Origin: G963663615 sp963663615
GTDB taxonomy: Bacteria; Bacteroidota; Ignavibacteria; Ignavibacteriales; Melioribacteraceae
Assembly: GCA_963663615.1 (NCBI GenBank)
Contig: OY760517.1
Location: forward strand, 3,968,001 to 4,032,000
DNA: 64,000 nucleotides
Reading direction: 5' to 3'
The notes beneath the pieces are model-generated. The model saw nothing but the letters and a program-made list of their open reading frames with translations. It had not been told where the DNA came from and ran no database searches. Each line of letters begins with the position of its first letter. Within the stretch, counting starts at the first letter, position 1. Below are positions 43,570-51,313 of this stretch, in pieces. The position numbers were made by a program, and so were the translations under genes.

Positions 43570-43931
43570 TGGCTGAAGAAAGCAGTAATAATCTGGGTAA
43601 GTACGGAGAAGACCTGGCGAAAAATATACTTTTGGAAAAAGGGTATAGAATTATTGAACGTAATTACCGATATGGGCATGGCGAAATTGATATTATTTGC
43701 AAGGATGGTGAATATCTTGTGTTTGTTGAGGTGAAAACCAAATCCAATTTGGAATATGGCGAACCGGAATATATGGTTACCTACAACAAACAAAAACAGG
43801 TAAGAAAAATTGCCGAAGCTTATTTGTATGAAAATGAAATTACTGATACCGATTGTCGTTTTGATGTTATTGGAATTTTGGTCAAAAATAATGAACCGCC
43901 AACAATAAATCATATTGAGAACGCTTTTTAG
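43569..43931 (+). CDS. YraN/UPF0102 nuclease-fold protein
   Basis: The 120-residue protein has the restriction-endonuclease-like core GEDLAKNILLEKGYRIIERNYR, GEIDIIC, VFVEVKTK. These supply the E-x-D-x-E-x-K pattern of the family. The function is unproven, though it is predicted to act on nucleic acid. It is coupled to rnhB by TAATG. Confidence 0.95.
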   Translation: MAEESSNNLGKYGEDLAKNILLEKGYRIIERNYRYGHGEIDIICKDGEYLVFVEVKTKSNLEYGEPEYMVTYNKQKQVRKIAEAYLYENEITDTDCRFDVIGILVKNNEPPTINHIENAF

Positions 43932-43984
43932 AAATAATAATATTATTTTACCTTACTGTACTAAAATTAATTTAAAGCAGTTTA

Positions 43985-44791
43985 ATGAATGTACCCAAAC
44001 TTATATTTAAGCAAAAGTTAACTATTCCGGAAAGACTCTTTAACTTTTTTGCTACAATAACCGGACTCACAGTCTTTTCGCTTGAGTTTTTAAAACAGGT
44101 ATTTATACCTCCTTACGAAATATCAGAAATAAAAAAGCATATGATAGAATTGGGAATGAAGACTTTCCCGATTGTTAGTATCATGGGTATAATTCTTGGT
44201 CTGGTAATGACTTTGCAAAGTTATCCTATTATGCTAAAATTTGGTGCTGTGGATTTTCTTCCTGCTACTGTTTCTTTATCGGTAGTTCGTGAACTGGGTC
44301 CTGTTTTAACCGCAATAATTTTTGCGGGAAGGGTTAGCTCGGGCATTGGTGCCGAACTTGGCTCAATGCGAGTTACAGAGCAAATTGATGCAATGGAAGT
44401 TTCTGCAATTAAACCATTCCGGTTTTTGGTAGTTACCCGCATTTTTGCAACAACTTTTATTCTACCTGTTTTAACTATATACGTAATAGCTCTTGCCTTG
44501 TACGGTGGCTATTTTGCTCTTATGCTTTCCGAGGGTATGAGTTTTGCTTATTTCCAGAATAAGGTTGTGGCTTCTATTGAATTTGGTGACTTAATTCCCG
44601 GAGTAGGTAAAACATTTTTCTTTGGGTATATAGTTGGACTTGTTGGATGTTTTAAGGGTTTTACTGCCGAAGGTGGTACTGCCGGTGTGGGTAAAGCTTC
44701 TACAACTGCTGTGGTGCTTTCTTCTCTTATAATTCTGCTTTCTGATATGGTGCTTGTAAAAATTACGTTATGGTTATGGCCAACAATTTAA
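43985..44791 (+). CDS. mlaE: MlaE-family ABC transporter permease
   Basis: The 268-residue permease has five to six membrane helices and the MlaE signatures REVGPVLTAII-like (here RELGPVLTAIIFAGRVSSGIGAELG) and GSMRVTEQIDAMEVS. With MlaF and the MCE protein it moves phospholipids between the inner and outer membranes of didermic bacteria. It overlaps mlaF by 16 bases, so the subunits are translationally coupled. Confidence 0.95.
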   Translation: MNVPKLIFKQKLTIPERLFNFFATITGLTVFSLEFLKQVFIPPYEISEIKKHMIELGMKTFPIVSIMGIILGLVMTLQSYPIMLKFGAVDFLPATVSLSVVRELGPVLTAIIFAGRVSSGIGAELGSMRVTEQIDAMEVSAIKPFRFLVVTRIFATTFILPVLTIYVIALALYGGYFALMLSEGMSFAYFQNKVVASIEFGDLIPGVGKTFFFGYIVGLVGCFKGFTAEGGTAGVGKASTTAVVLSSLIILLSDMVLVKITLWLWPTI

Positions 44792-45522
44792 TTGAAATAC
44801 GAAATATATCGAAAAGTTTTGGCAGTAAGGTCATTCTTGATAATATAGACCTTAATGTAAAAAAAGGTGAAAACCTTATTGTATTCGGACAAAGTGGTAC
44901 AGGTAAAAGTGTATTGCTAAAATGTATAATTGGTCTGCTTGTTCCTGATAGCGGTACAATCGAAATGTTCAGCAGAAATGTTGTTGATATTTCACTTGAT
45001 GAGTTAAATGAATTACGAAAACGTACCGGCTTTTTGTTTCAGAGTGCTGCCTTGTACGATTCGATGACGGTTAGACAAAACCTTGAATTTCCCTTAATTA
45101 GGAATTTTGATTTTACTAATACCGAAATTAATGAAAAAGTTGAAAAAACACTCGAGCTTGTTTCTCTTGCAGACGCAATAGACAAAATGCCTTCGGAGCT
45201 TTCGGGGGGTATGCGTAAAAGAATAGGGTTGGCAAGATCCATTATTACCGATCCTGAAATTATGTTTTATGATGAACCTACTACGGGTCTGGACCCTATC
45301 ACTTCAAAGGAAATTAGTGAGCTTATACTTGGGTTGCAAAAGCAACTAAACATGACCTCAATAGTAGTTACTCACGATCTTATTTGTGCAAAAATTATTG
45401 CAGATCGTGCCATTTTCCTTAAACAGGGAAAAATTGCTTTCGAGGGTAACCTCGAAGATCTGGAAAACTCGGAAGATAAATTTCTTCTGAATTTCTTTAG
45501 CAGCGAAGTAATAAAAGAATAG
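44776..45522 (+). CDS. mlaF: MlaF-family ABC transporter ATPase
   Basis: About 248 residues from the second ATG (44776); ATG 44770 is an alternative. Walker A is GQSGTGKSVLL, the Q loop is in LFQSAALYDSMTV, the signature LSGGMRKRIGLARS, Walker B IMFYDEPTTGLD, and the H loop VTHD. LSGGMRKR is characteristic of the MlaF subgroup. It powers MlaE, with the MCE protein at 45534 as the periplasmic lipid-binding partner. Confidence 0.96.
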   Translation: MANNLIEIRNISKSFGSKVILDNIDLNVKKGENLIVFGQSGTGKSVLLKCIIGLLVPDSGTIEMFSRNVVDISLDELNELRKRTGFLFQSAALYDSMTVRQNLEFPLIRNFDFTNTEINEKVEKTLELVSLADAIDKMPSELSGGMRKRIGLARSIITDPEIMFYDEPTTGLDPITSKEISELILGLQKQLNMTSIVVTHDLICAKIIADRAIFLKQGKIAFEGNLEDLENSEDKFLLNFFSSEVIKE

Positions 45523-45533
45523 CGGAGTTATAA

Positions 45534-46574
45534 ATGCTTAAACATTTTGAAGGAGCAAAATTAGGTATTTTTATATTCATGGGAACAGTAATTTTTGTGT
45601 TTGCTGTTTTCCTTATCGGAAATAAAGATTCCCTGTTTGTTAGTACAATTCATGTTAATAGTATTTTTACAAATGTTGATGGTTTGCAAACTGGTGCTCC
45701 TGTAAGATTAAGCGGTATGGATATTGGAGCTGTAACTGATATTGGTCTGGTGGATGATACTACAGGCTTGGTTAAGGTTTCAATGCGAATTGAAAATACC
45801 GTGAAACATCTTGTACGATTAAACAGCACTGCAACTATTACAACCGAAGGGTTGGTTGGTAAAAAGATTGTTTTAATTGAACCGGGAAGTATTGATCAGG
45901 TAATTATTTCAGATGGCGGTACTATTAAAAGTGTGCAGCCTGTAAACATTTCTGAAATTATAGAAGAAACTCAGAGTGCGTTGAGCTACTTTAACGAAAT
46001 ATCAGAGAATTTTTCAGAAATTTCAAAAAAGATTAATGACGGGCAGGGTACCATAGGTAAACTTGTTAATGATGACGAACTCTATTACTCGGTTGTTGAA
46101 ATAACCCAAACGGCTGATACAAGTCTCGATAAAATTGTACAAAAACTTGATTCGGTTAGTGATTTTGTTCTTAACCTTGGTGGCGGCGTACAAAGTATTC
46201 TTGCTCATGTTGATTCAATGGTGCTCGATATTAATAGCATTGTTGACCGTGTTGAAAAGGGTGAAGGTATGCTTGGTGGTTTAATTAATGATGATAGCAC
46301 ACTCGACTCTGTTAAAACCATAATAAATAATCTTGTTAAAACTACCGAGTTTGCAATTGAAGGAGCAAACGGGTTTGCCGAAAATATGGAAGCTCTTAAA
46401 CATAACTGGCTTTTCAAAACATATTTTGAGGAGCGTGGTTATTGGGACAGGGCTGAATATGAAGCAGATATAGACCGGAAACTGGCAAAACTAAAAGAAG
46501 AAAATGAAAAACTTGAGGAAAAACTCGATCAGTTAAAACAGCTCCGGAGCAATATCGAAAATAACCAGGATTAA
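45534..46574 (+). CDS. mlaD: MlaD/MCE-domain lipid-binding protein
   Basis: The 346-residue protein has one N-terminal membrane anchor (LGIFIFMGTVIFVFAVFLIG). The MCE domain (about 38-120) includes FTNVDGLQTGAPVRLSGMDIG. A long helical region with repeated GQGTIGKLVNDDELY/GEGMLGGLINDDSTL segments ends in a C-terminal coiled coil rich in Lys/Glu. It is longer than E. coli MlaD (183), so it may form a helical tunnel across part of the periplasm like other long MCE proteins. CGGAG precedes the ATG. It is last of the run; the end overlaps the convergent gene at 46571 by 4 bases. Confidence 0.94.
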   Translation: MLKHFEGAKLGIFIFMGTVIFVFAVFLIGNKDSLFVSTIHVNSIFTNVDGLQTGAPVRLSGMDIGAVTDIGLVDDTTGLVKVSMRIENTVKHLVRLNSTATITTEGLVGKKIVLIEPGSIDQVIISDGGTIKSVQPVNISEIIEETQSALSYFNEISENFSEISKKINDGQGTIGKLVNDDELYYSVVEITQTADTSLDKIVQKLDSVSDFVLNLGGGVQSILAHVDSMVLDINSIVDRVEKGEGMLGGLINDDSTLDSVKTIINNLVKTTEFAIEGANGFAENMEALKHNWLFKTYFEERGYWDRAEYEADIDRKLAKLKEENEKLEEKLDQLKQLRSNIENNQD

Positions 46575-47722
46575 CCCTGCTGGTTTTTAAGCAATTCTCG
46601 AGCTATTACCAGCTTCTGAATTTCCGAGGTGCCTTCGTATATTTCTGTAATTTTAGCATCGCGAAGGTATCTCTCAACCAGGTACTCTCTTACATAACCA
46701 TACCCGCCATGTATTTGTACAGCTTCAAGTGCAGTTTCAACTGCAACTTTTGAGGAATAGAGTTTTGCCATCGATGCTTCTTTTACGTAAGGTTTGTTTG
46801 CATCTTTCAAGGCTGCTGCCTGTAATGTTAGTAACTTTGCAGCCTCAATGTTAACAGCCATTTCGGCAAGTTTAAATTGTATAGCCTGATGATTAAATAT
46901 TTCCGTTCCAAATGCTTTTCTTTCCTGTGCGTATTTTAGTGCCAAATCAAAAGCCCCTTCAGCTATTCCAACTGCCTGACTTGCAATACCGTATCTGCCA
47001 CCGTTAAGCGTATTCATTGCAAATTTAAAACCTTTGCCAACTTCCCAAATAATATTTTCTTCCGGTACACGGCAATTGGTAAAGTTTAGTGAACATGTAT
47101 CGCTACTCCTTATACCCAGTTTATCTTCTTTTTGTCCGTGTTCAAAACCTGGTGTTCCTTTTTCAACAACAAAGGCAGTAATTCCCTTATGCTTAAGTTC
47201 GCGGTCGGTTTGGGCTATTACAATAAAATAATCGGCAGACTGCCCGTTAGTTATCCAGTTTTTGGTACCATTAAGTATCCAGTGGTTACCATCCTTTTCA
47301 GCCATGGTGCTTTGCTGGGTTGCATCACTGCCGGCTTCAGGTTCGGAAAGTGCAAAGGCACCAAGTTTATTACCCATGGCAAGTGGTGTAAGGTAATTTT
47401 CCTTAATAAACTCGGAGCCATATTTTTCCAATCCAAAGCACACAAGTGAATTGTTAACCGACATAATTACACCAACACTGGCATCAACCTTGGATAATTC
47501 AATCATGGCAAGCACGTAGGAAACAGTATCCATTCCTGCACCCCCATACTGCGGATCGGTCATCATTCCTAAAAATCCCAATTCGCCAAGTTTTTTAACA
47601 ATATCAGCAGGGAACTCGGATTTAAGGTCTCGTTCAACAGCTGTTGGTTTTATTTCTGCTTCTGCAAACTCACGGGCAGTTTGCTGAATCATTAATTGCT
47701 CTTCGGTAAACTCGAAGTTCAT
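46571..47722 (-). CDS. Acyl-CoA dehydrogenase (short/butyryl-chain type)
   Basis: The 383-residue FAD enzyme shows EEQLMIQQTAREFAE at the N-terminus, FALSEPEAGSDA and WITNG for FAD/acyl-CoA binding, ERKAFGTEIFNHQAIQFKLAEMA, and IYEGTSEIQKL with the catalytic Glu. This matches the short-chain/butyryl-CoA group. It oxidises acyl-CoA to enoyl-CoA, passing electrons to ETF; no etfAB is nearby. It is a single gene on the minus strand. Its codons are somewhat more GC-rich than the surroundings, probably through expression level. Confidence 0.95.
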   Translation of the reverse strand: MNFEFTEEQLMIQQTAREFAEAEIKPTAVERDLKSEFPADIVKKLGELGFLGMMTDPQYGGAGMDTVSYVLAMIELSKVDASVGVIMSVNNSLVCFGLEKYGSEFIKENYLTPLAMGNKLGAFALSEPEAGSDATQQSTMAEKDGNHWILNGTKNWITNGQSADYFIVIAQTDRELKHKGITAFVVEKGTPGFEHGQKEDKLGIRSSDTCSLNFTNCRVPEENIIWEVGKGFKFAMNTLNGGRYGIASQAVGIAEGAFDLALKYAQERKAFGTEIFNHQAIQFKLAEMAVNIEAAKLLTLQAAALKDANKPYVKEASMAKLYSSKVAVETALEAVQIHGGYGYVREYLVERYLRDAKITEIYEGTSEIQKLVIARELLKNQQG

Positions 47723-47905
47723 ACTAACTCCTAATAATTAGTGATAGGTTGTCCTGTTAAATTTGATTTTTAACTTTGTTCTTAATTATATATGTTTTGA
47801 TTGAAGAATTTTTATAATGGTAGAATTTATAACGGAATTTTGGTGTAAATTCGTTCATTATTTTGATTATTAGAATTTGATGTATTATACAAGCATAGGT
47901 TTCCA

Positions 47906-48958
47906 ATGGAAAAAGTGATAGTAAAAAATTTTGATCTAAATGAATTAAGAGAATATTTTGAAACAATTGGTGAGAAGAAGTTTAGAGCTGATCAGGTCTT
48001 TAACTGGATATATAATAACAATATAAGCAGCTATCATGATATGCTTAATATATCAAAATCGTTGCGTACCAAATTGGTTGAAGAAACTATACTAAATGTA
48101 CTTGAGGTTGTATCCCTTCAGGATTCAGGTACCGGCACAAAAAAAATGCTTCTTAAAACGCATGACGATAAATTTATTGAATCTGTAATTATCCCGGATG
48201 AAGATAGACGTACCTTATGTATTTCAACACAGGTTGGTTGCCCACTCGATTGCAAATTTTGTGCAACTGGTCAAATGGGTTATTATCGTAATTTAAGTGC
48301 TGCCGAAATTATAGAACAATACCTGATTGCCGAACGTAATTGTGATAAAAACATCACAAATATAGTTTACATGGGTATGGGTGAACCACTGGTTAATTTT
48401 GATGCCACACTTAAATCACTCAAAATATTTACAGCCGAAGAGGCAAGGGGATTAAGTCGTCAGAGAATAACGGTTTCTACATCTGGTTTTCCTCACAAAA
48501 TAGCTGAACTTGCCGAGAGTGGTTTGCGTGTTAAACTAGCATTTTCGCTGCATTCATGCTTCGAGGATATTCGCTCCGAAATTATGCCAATCAATAAAAA
48601 GTACAGCTTACGAGAAAACGTTGCCGCACTAAAACATTATGCTCAAGCTACCGGTACACGCATCACTTTTGAATATACTATGCTTAAGGATATAAATGAC
48701 AGGAATGAAGATATTAGGGCGATTGTTAAGCTTTGTAACTCAATTCCTTCAAAGATAAATATTATACCTTACAACTCAATTGAGCATACAAATCCTGATG
48801 GTTTTTCAGCAGACCTTAAACCAACCCCCACCGAAAGAATTGAAGAGTTTGCCAATCAACTTCGCAATAGAAATATTACTGTAATGTTGCGAGATACCAG
48901 GGGAGATGATATTTCGGCTGCGTGCGGACAGTTGGCAGTAAAGAATATTAAGGACTAA
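47906..48958 (+). CDS. rlmN: Dual-specificity 23S rRNA/tRNA adenine-C2 methyltransferase RlmN
   Basis: The 350-residue radical-SAM enzyme has the cluster motif CPLDCKFC (Cys112, Cys116, Cys119). FCATGQMGYYRNL, MGMGEPLVNFD and the late VMLRDTRGDDISAACGQL contain the methyl-carrying Cys pair. It methylates A2503 of 23S rRNA and A37 of some tRNAs. The following methyltransferase gene starts one base after its stop, forming a two-gene RNA-modification operon. Confidence 0.97.
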   Translation: MEKVIVKNFDLNELREYFETIGEKKFRADQVFNWIYNNNISSYHDMLNISKSLRTKLVEETILNVLEVVSLQDSGTGTKKMLLKTHDDKFIESVIIPDEDRRTLCISTQVGCPLDCKFCATGQMGYYRNLSAAEIIEQYLIAERNCDKNITNIVYMGMGEPLVNFDATLKSLKIFTAEEARGLSRQRITVSTSGFPHKIAELAESGLRVKLAFSLHSCFEDIRSEIMPINKKYSLRENVAALKHYAQATGTRITFEYTMLKDINDRNEDIRAIVKLCNSIPSKINIIPYNSIEHTNPDGFSADLKPTPTERIEEFANQLRNRNITVMLRDTRGDDISAACGQLAVKNIKD

Positions 48959-48959
48959 C

Positions 48960-49508
48960 ATGCCCAGAAAACTTACTCATGATGAGATTACAGAAAACAG
49001 AAGTACACTTGATACACTTGATAAAGTAAAAAAACTGCCATTAGTTGTAATTTGTAACAGTATAAGAAGCAGCTACAATGTGGGGTCAATATTCCGTACT
49101 TCGGATGGTGCCCAGATTGAAAAACTTTATTTAACAGGCTTTACTCCTTATCCACCAAAAAAGGAAATACTAAAAACTGCTCTTGGTGCTACCGAAAGCG
49201 TTGAATGGGAATACGTTAATGACCCGCTTGAACTGGTTAAACTTTATAAGGAAAATGGTTACAAAATTGCTGCGCTTGAACTTACCGATAAAAGTATTCC
49301 TCATTATTCAATGAAGATTGAACATTTTCCTATGGTATTGGTTATTGGTAACGAAATTACAGGCGTTAATCAGGATATTCTTGATGAATGCGATTTTAGT
49401 CTGGAAATACCTCAATACGGTATCAAACAATCATTGAATGTATCTGTGGCTTATGGTATCTCTGTTTTTGAGTTACGCAGAGTTTTTGATTTAAGTCTTA
49501 TTGCATAA
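48960..49508 (+). CDS. SpoU/TrmH-family RNA 2'-O-methyltransferase
   Basis: The 182-residue SPOUT protein shows motif 1 SYNVGSIFRTSDGAQI, motif 2 PMVLVIGNEITGV and motif 3 IPQYGIKQSLNVSVAYGI, which form the trefoil-knot SAM site. No extra RNA-binding domain is present, so the target (tRNA or rRNA position) is not defined. It is coupled to rlmN. Confidence 0.93.
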   Translation: MPRKLTHDEITENRSTLDTLDKVKKLPLVVICNSIRSSYNVGSIFRTSDGAQIEKLYLTGFTPYPPKKEILKTALGATESVEWEYVNDPLELVKLYKENGYKIAALELTDKSIPHYSMKIEHFPMVLVIGNEITGVNQDILDECDFSLEIPQYGIKQSLNVSVAYGISVFELRRVFDLSLIA

Positions 49509-49512
49509 ATAT

Positions 49513-49547
49513 AAAAAAACCCGAGGGAATGCGGAATCCCTCAGGGT
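49513..49547 (-). terminator. Second terminator of the hsp20 operon
   Basis: GAGGGA (49523-49528) pairs with TCCCTC (49537-49542), extended by ACCC/GGGT across one bulged A. On the minus strand it is followed by seven T residues. Confidence 0.8.
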
Positions 49548-49585
49548 AAGTTGGCTTTATCTATCAAATTAAACAAGCATAATAG

Positions 49586-49611
49586 AAAAACCCTCCCCGG
49601 GGAAAGGAGGG
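49586..49611 (-). terminator. First terminator of the hsp20 operon
   Basis: CCCTCC (49591-49596) pairs with GGAGGG (49606-49611), with T5 following on the minus strand. It lies 17 bases after the stop of the last hsp20 gene, upstream of the 49513 terminator in transcript order. Confidence 0.8.
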
Positions 49612-49627
49612 CTTCAGAGGAGTTTAA

Positions 49628-50089
49628 CTAATTCATGCTAATTTGTATCTCTTTCGGTTTTGCTTTTTCGGTTTTTGGCACTACAACCTTTAACTGACCA
49701 TCGTTAAACTTGGCTGATATTTTTTCGGGATCAACAAAATCAGGTAAGTTAAATGATCTGTAGTATTTTCCAAATACTCTTTCAACTCGGTGGTATTTCG
49801 CATCTTTAATATCATTTTCCTGTCTGCGTTCACCACTAATTTTTAATGCACCCTGGTCATACGAAATTTTCAAATCTTTTTTTGATACTCCGGGCAGATC
49901 AAGGTTAAGTACATATTCTTTATCTGTTTCGGAGATATCAGTTAATGGTGACCAAACTGCATTTTCGTAACTATTTTCATCGGTATCTTTACCGTAACCA
50001 AATCTGTTCTGAAAATCGCCAAACAATCTGTTAAATTCGCGTTCAATGTTTAGCAGTTCTTTTGCTGGATTCCATCTTACTAGTGACAT
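49628..50089 (-). CDS. Small heat-shock protein, Hsp20/alpha-crystallin family (third in operon)
   Basis: The 153-residue protein has a short N-terminal arm (RWNPAKELLNIEREFNRLF), typical of the IbpA/class A type. The alpha-crystallin domain contains LNLDLPGVSKKDLKI and GALKISGERR, and SFNLPDFVDPEKISAKFNDGQL is followed by LKVVVPK. An I-x-I-like tail (IQISMN) binds neighbouring subunits. It holds unfolding proteins in an ATP-independent way. A perfect AGGAGGT ribosome-binding site precedes the ATG. It is last of three tandem hsp20 genes. Confidence 0.96.
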   Translation of the reverse strand: MSLVRWNPAKELLNIEREFNRLFGDFQNRFGYGKDTDENSYENAVWSPLTDISETDKEYVLNLDLPGVSKKDLKISYDQGALKISGERRQENDIKDAKYHRVERVFGKYYRSFNLPDFVDPEKISAKFNDGQLKVVVPKTEKAKPKEIQISMN

Positions 50090-50198
50090 ATTTACCTCCT
50101 GTTTTTTCGGCGGGAACCGACCGCCACTATTTGCGTGCCGATTCCCTTATATTTATATTCAATACTCCGTAGGATTTATCAAATATTTCGGAGTCGTC

Positions 50199-50591
50199 TT
50201 AGTTAATTTCAATAGTTTTAGGTTTAATTCTGTCGTGTTTTGGAAGCATAACTTTCAATACACCATTTTCAAGATTACCGGAAATCTTTTCGGCGTCAAT
50301 ACCGTCTGTAATTTTGAATTTGCGGTAGTAGTTGCTCAACTGGGATTCATTAAGAGTATATTTCCTCTCCTGTGCTGCATCGTAGTCGATACGACCCATT
50401 AAAACCAGTGATTCATCTTCAAGCTTAATTTTAATGTTTTCTTTTGAAACACCCGGCATAAAAGCATTTATTGCATATTCATCGTTTGTTTCGTATATAT
50501 CAACCAGTGGAGCTACCCATGATTCTTTTTCAATTGCTTCTTCCCATGAGTCAGTTTCTTTTACTTCTACCATTTCTTTTGATTCAGTCAT
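50199..50591 (-). CDS. Small heat-shock protein, Hsp20 family (second in operon)
   Basis: The 130-residue protein has an N-terminal arm shorter and more acidic (ESKEMVEVKETDSWEEAIE) than in the other two. The alpha-crystallin domain shows AINAFMPGVSKENIKIKL, SLVLMGRID, FKITDGIDAEKISGNLENGVL and VMLPK. The tail ends TIEIN. AAGGAG lies upstream of the ATG. It is separated from the next hsp20 gene by 109 bases, which contain a small GC-rich inverted patch near 50107-50150. Confidence 0.93.
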   Translation of the reverse strand: MTESKEMVEVKETDSWEEAIEKESWVAPLVDIYETNDEYAINAFMPGVSKENIKIKLEDESLVLMGRIDYDAAQERKYTLNESQLSNYYRKFKITDGIDAEKISGNLENGVLKVMLPKHDRIKPKTIEIN

Positions 50592-50629
50592 TTTAGTATC
50601 TCCTTTTTCTTAAACTTTATATTCAAACT

Positions 50630-51064
50630 TTAGTTTATTTCTATTGCTCTTTCCTGTTTGGCAGCAGGAACGTATTTTTTAAGATCAATTGTAAGTACAC
50701 CATCTACAAAATTTGCTTTTACCGAATCTGTTTCAACATCCTTGGGTAATGTGAATGCTCTGTTGAATTCACCAAATACTCTTTCATTTCTATGTAGTAT
50801 TGTGTTTTCATCTTTTTGCGGTTCAGCTTTTTTCCCTTCAATTGTAAGGATGTTATCTTCAATAGTTAATTTAATATCTTCCTTTTTAACACCTGGCAAA
50901 TCCATGCTTACAAAGATGCTGTCATCATTTTCTGAAACATTTGTTCTTGGTGACAATTTGTTTGTACTATGGTAGTTGTACTGTGAATTTTCTTCCAACC
51001 ATCTTTTGGCTGCCTGGTTAACTCCAACACATTGTTTCATAGGTTCAAATCTTAATAGTGTCAT
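50630..51064 (-). CDS. Small heat-shock protein, Hsp20 family (first in operon)
   Basis: The 144-residue protein has an N-terminal arm TLLRFEPMKQCVGVNQAAKR. The alpha-crystallin domain has VSMDLPGVKKEDIKLTI, NILTIEGKK, ERVFGEFNRAFTLP and NFVDGVLTIDLKK. It ends with a RAIEIN tail. GGAG is upstream of ATG. It is first in the three-gene unit and nearest the palindrome at 51228-51256, so heat control of the whole operon probably acts there. Confidence 0.95.
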   Translation of the reverse strand: MTLLRFEPMKQCVGVNQAAKRWLEENSQYNYHSTNKLSPRTNVSENDDSIFVSMDLPGVKKEDIKLTIEDNILTIEGKKAEPQKDENTILHRNERVFGEFNRAFTLPKDVETDSVKANFVDGVLTIDLKKYVPAAKQERAIEIN

Positions 51065-51227
51065 CTTTTATATCTCCAAATTTTATTATCAACATTTGCC
51101 CTTATAGTAACAAGTGGCGTGCCAAAAACAGAATGGAGCTGTAAGTGGTTGTAAAACAAGGAAATAAAGGTGGTATGCATAGAAAAGTAAACGGTGCGTC
51201 ATATTGGCGTTAATATTGTCGTTATGA

Positions 51228-51256
51228 CACACTAACGCCATTATGGCGTTAGTGTG
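51228..51256. promoter_or_regulatory. Perfect 14-bp inverted repeat upstream of the hsp20 operon (candidate operator)
   Basis: CACACTAACGCCAT and its exact complement meet around a single central T. Two further GGCGT(T) pieces lie nearby (51206-51212 and 51265-51269). It sits 164 bases upstream of the first hsp20 start and 58 bases past the metH stop. No T tract follows on the minus strand, so it is a poor terminator. It does not match CIRCE or HAIR. Confidence 0.5.
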
Positions 51257-51313
51257 CGTCTATGTGGCGTATGTTTGTGTCAATTTAGCGGAGTACATTT
51301 TTGTGACCTAAAA

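Noticed and set aside
51228..51256. Palindrome read as the metH terminator
   Set aside because: Strong stem but no T tract on the minus strand; kept as a candidate operator instead, though a non-canonical terminator is not excluded.
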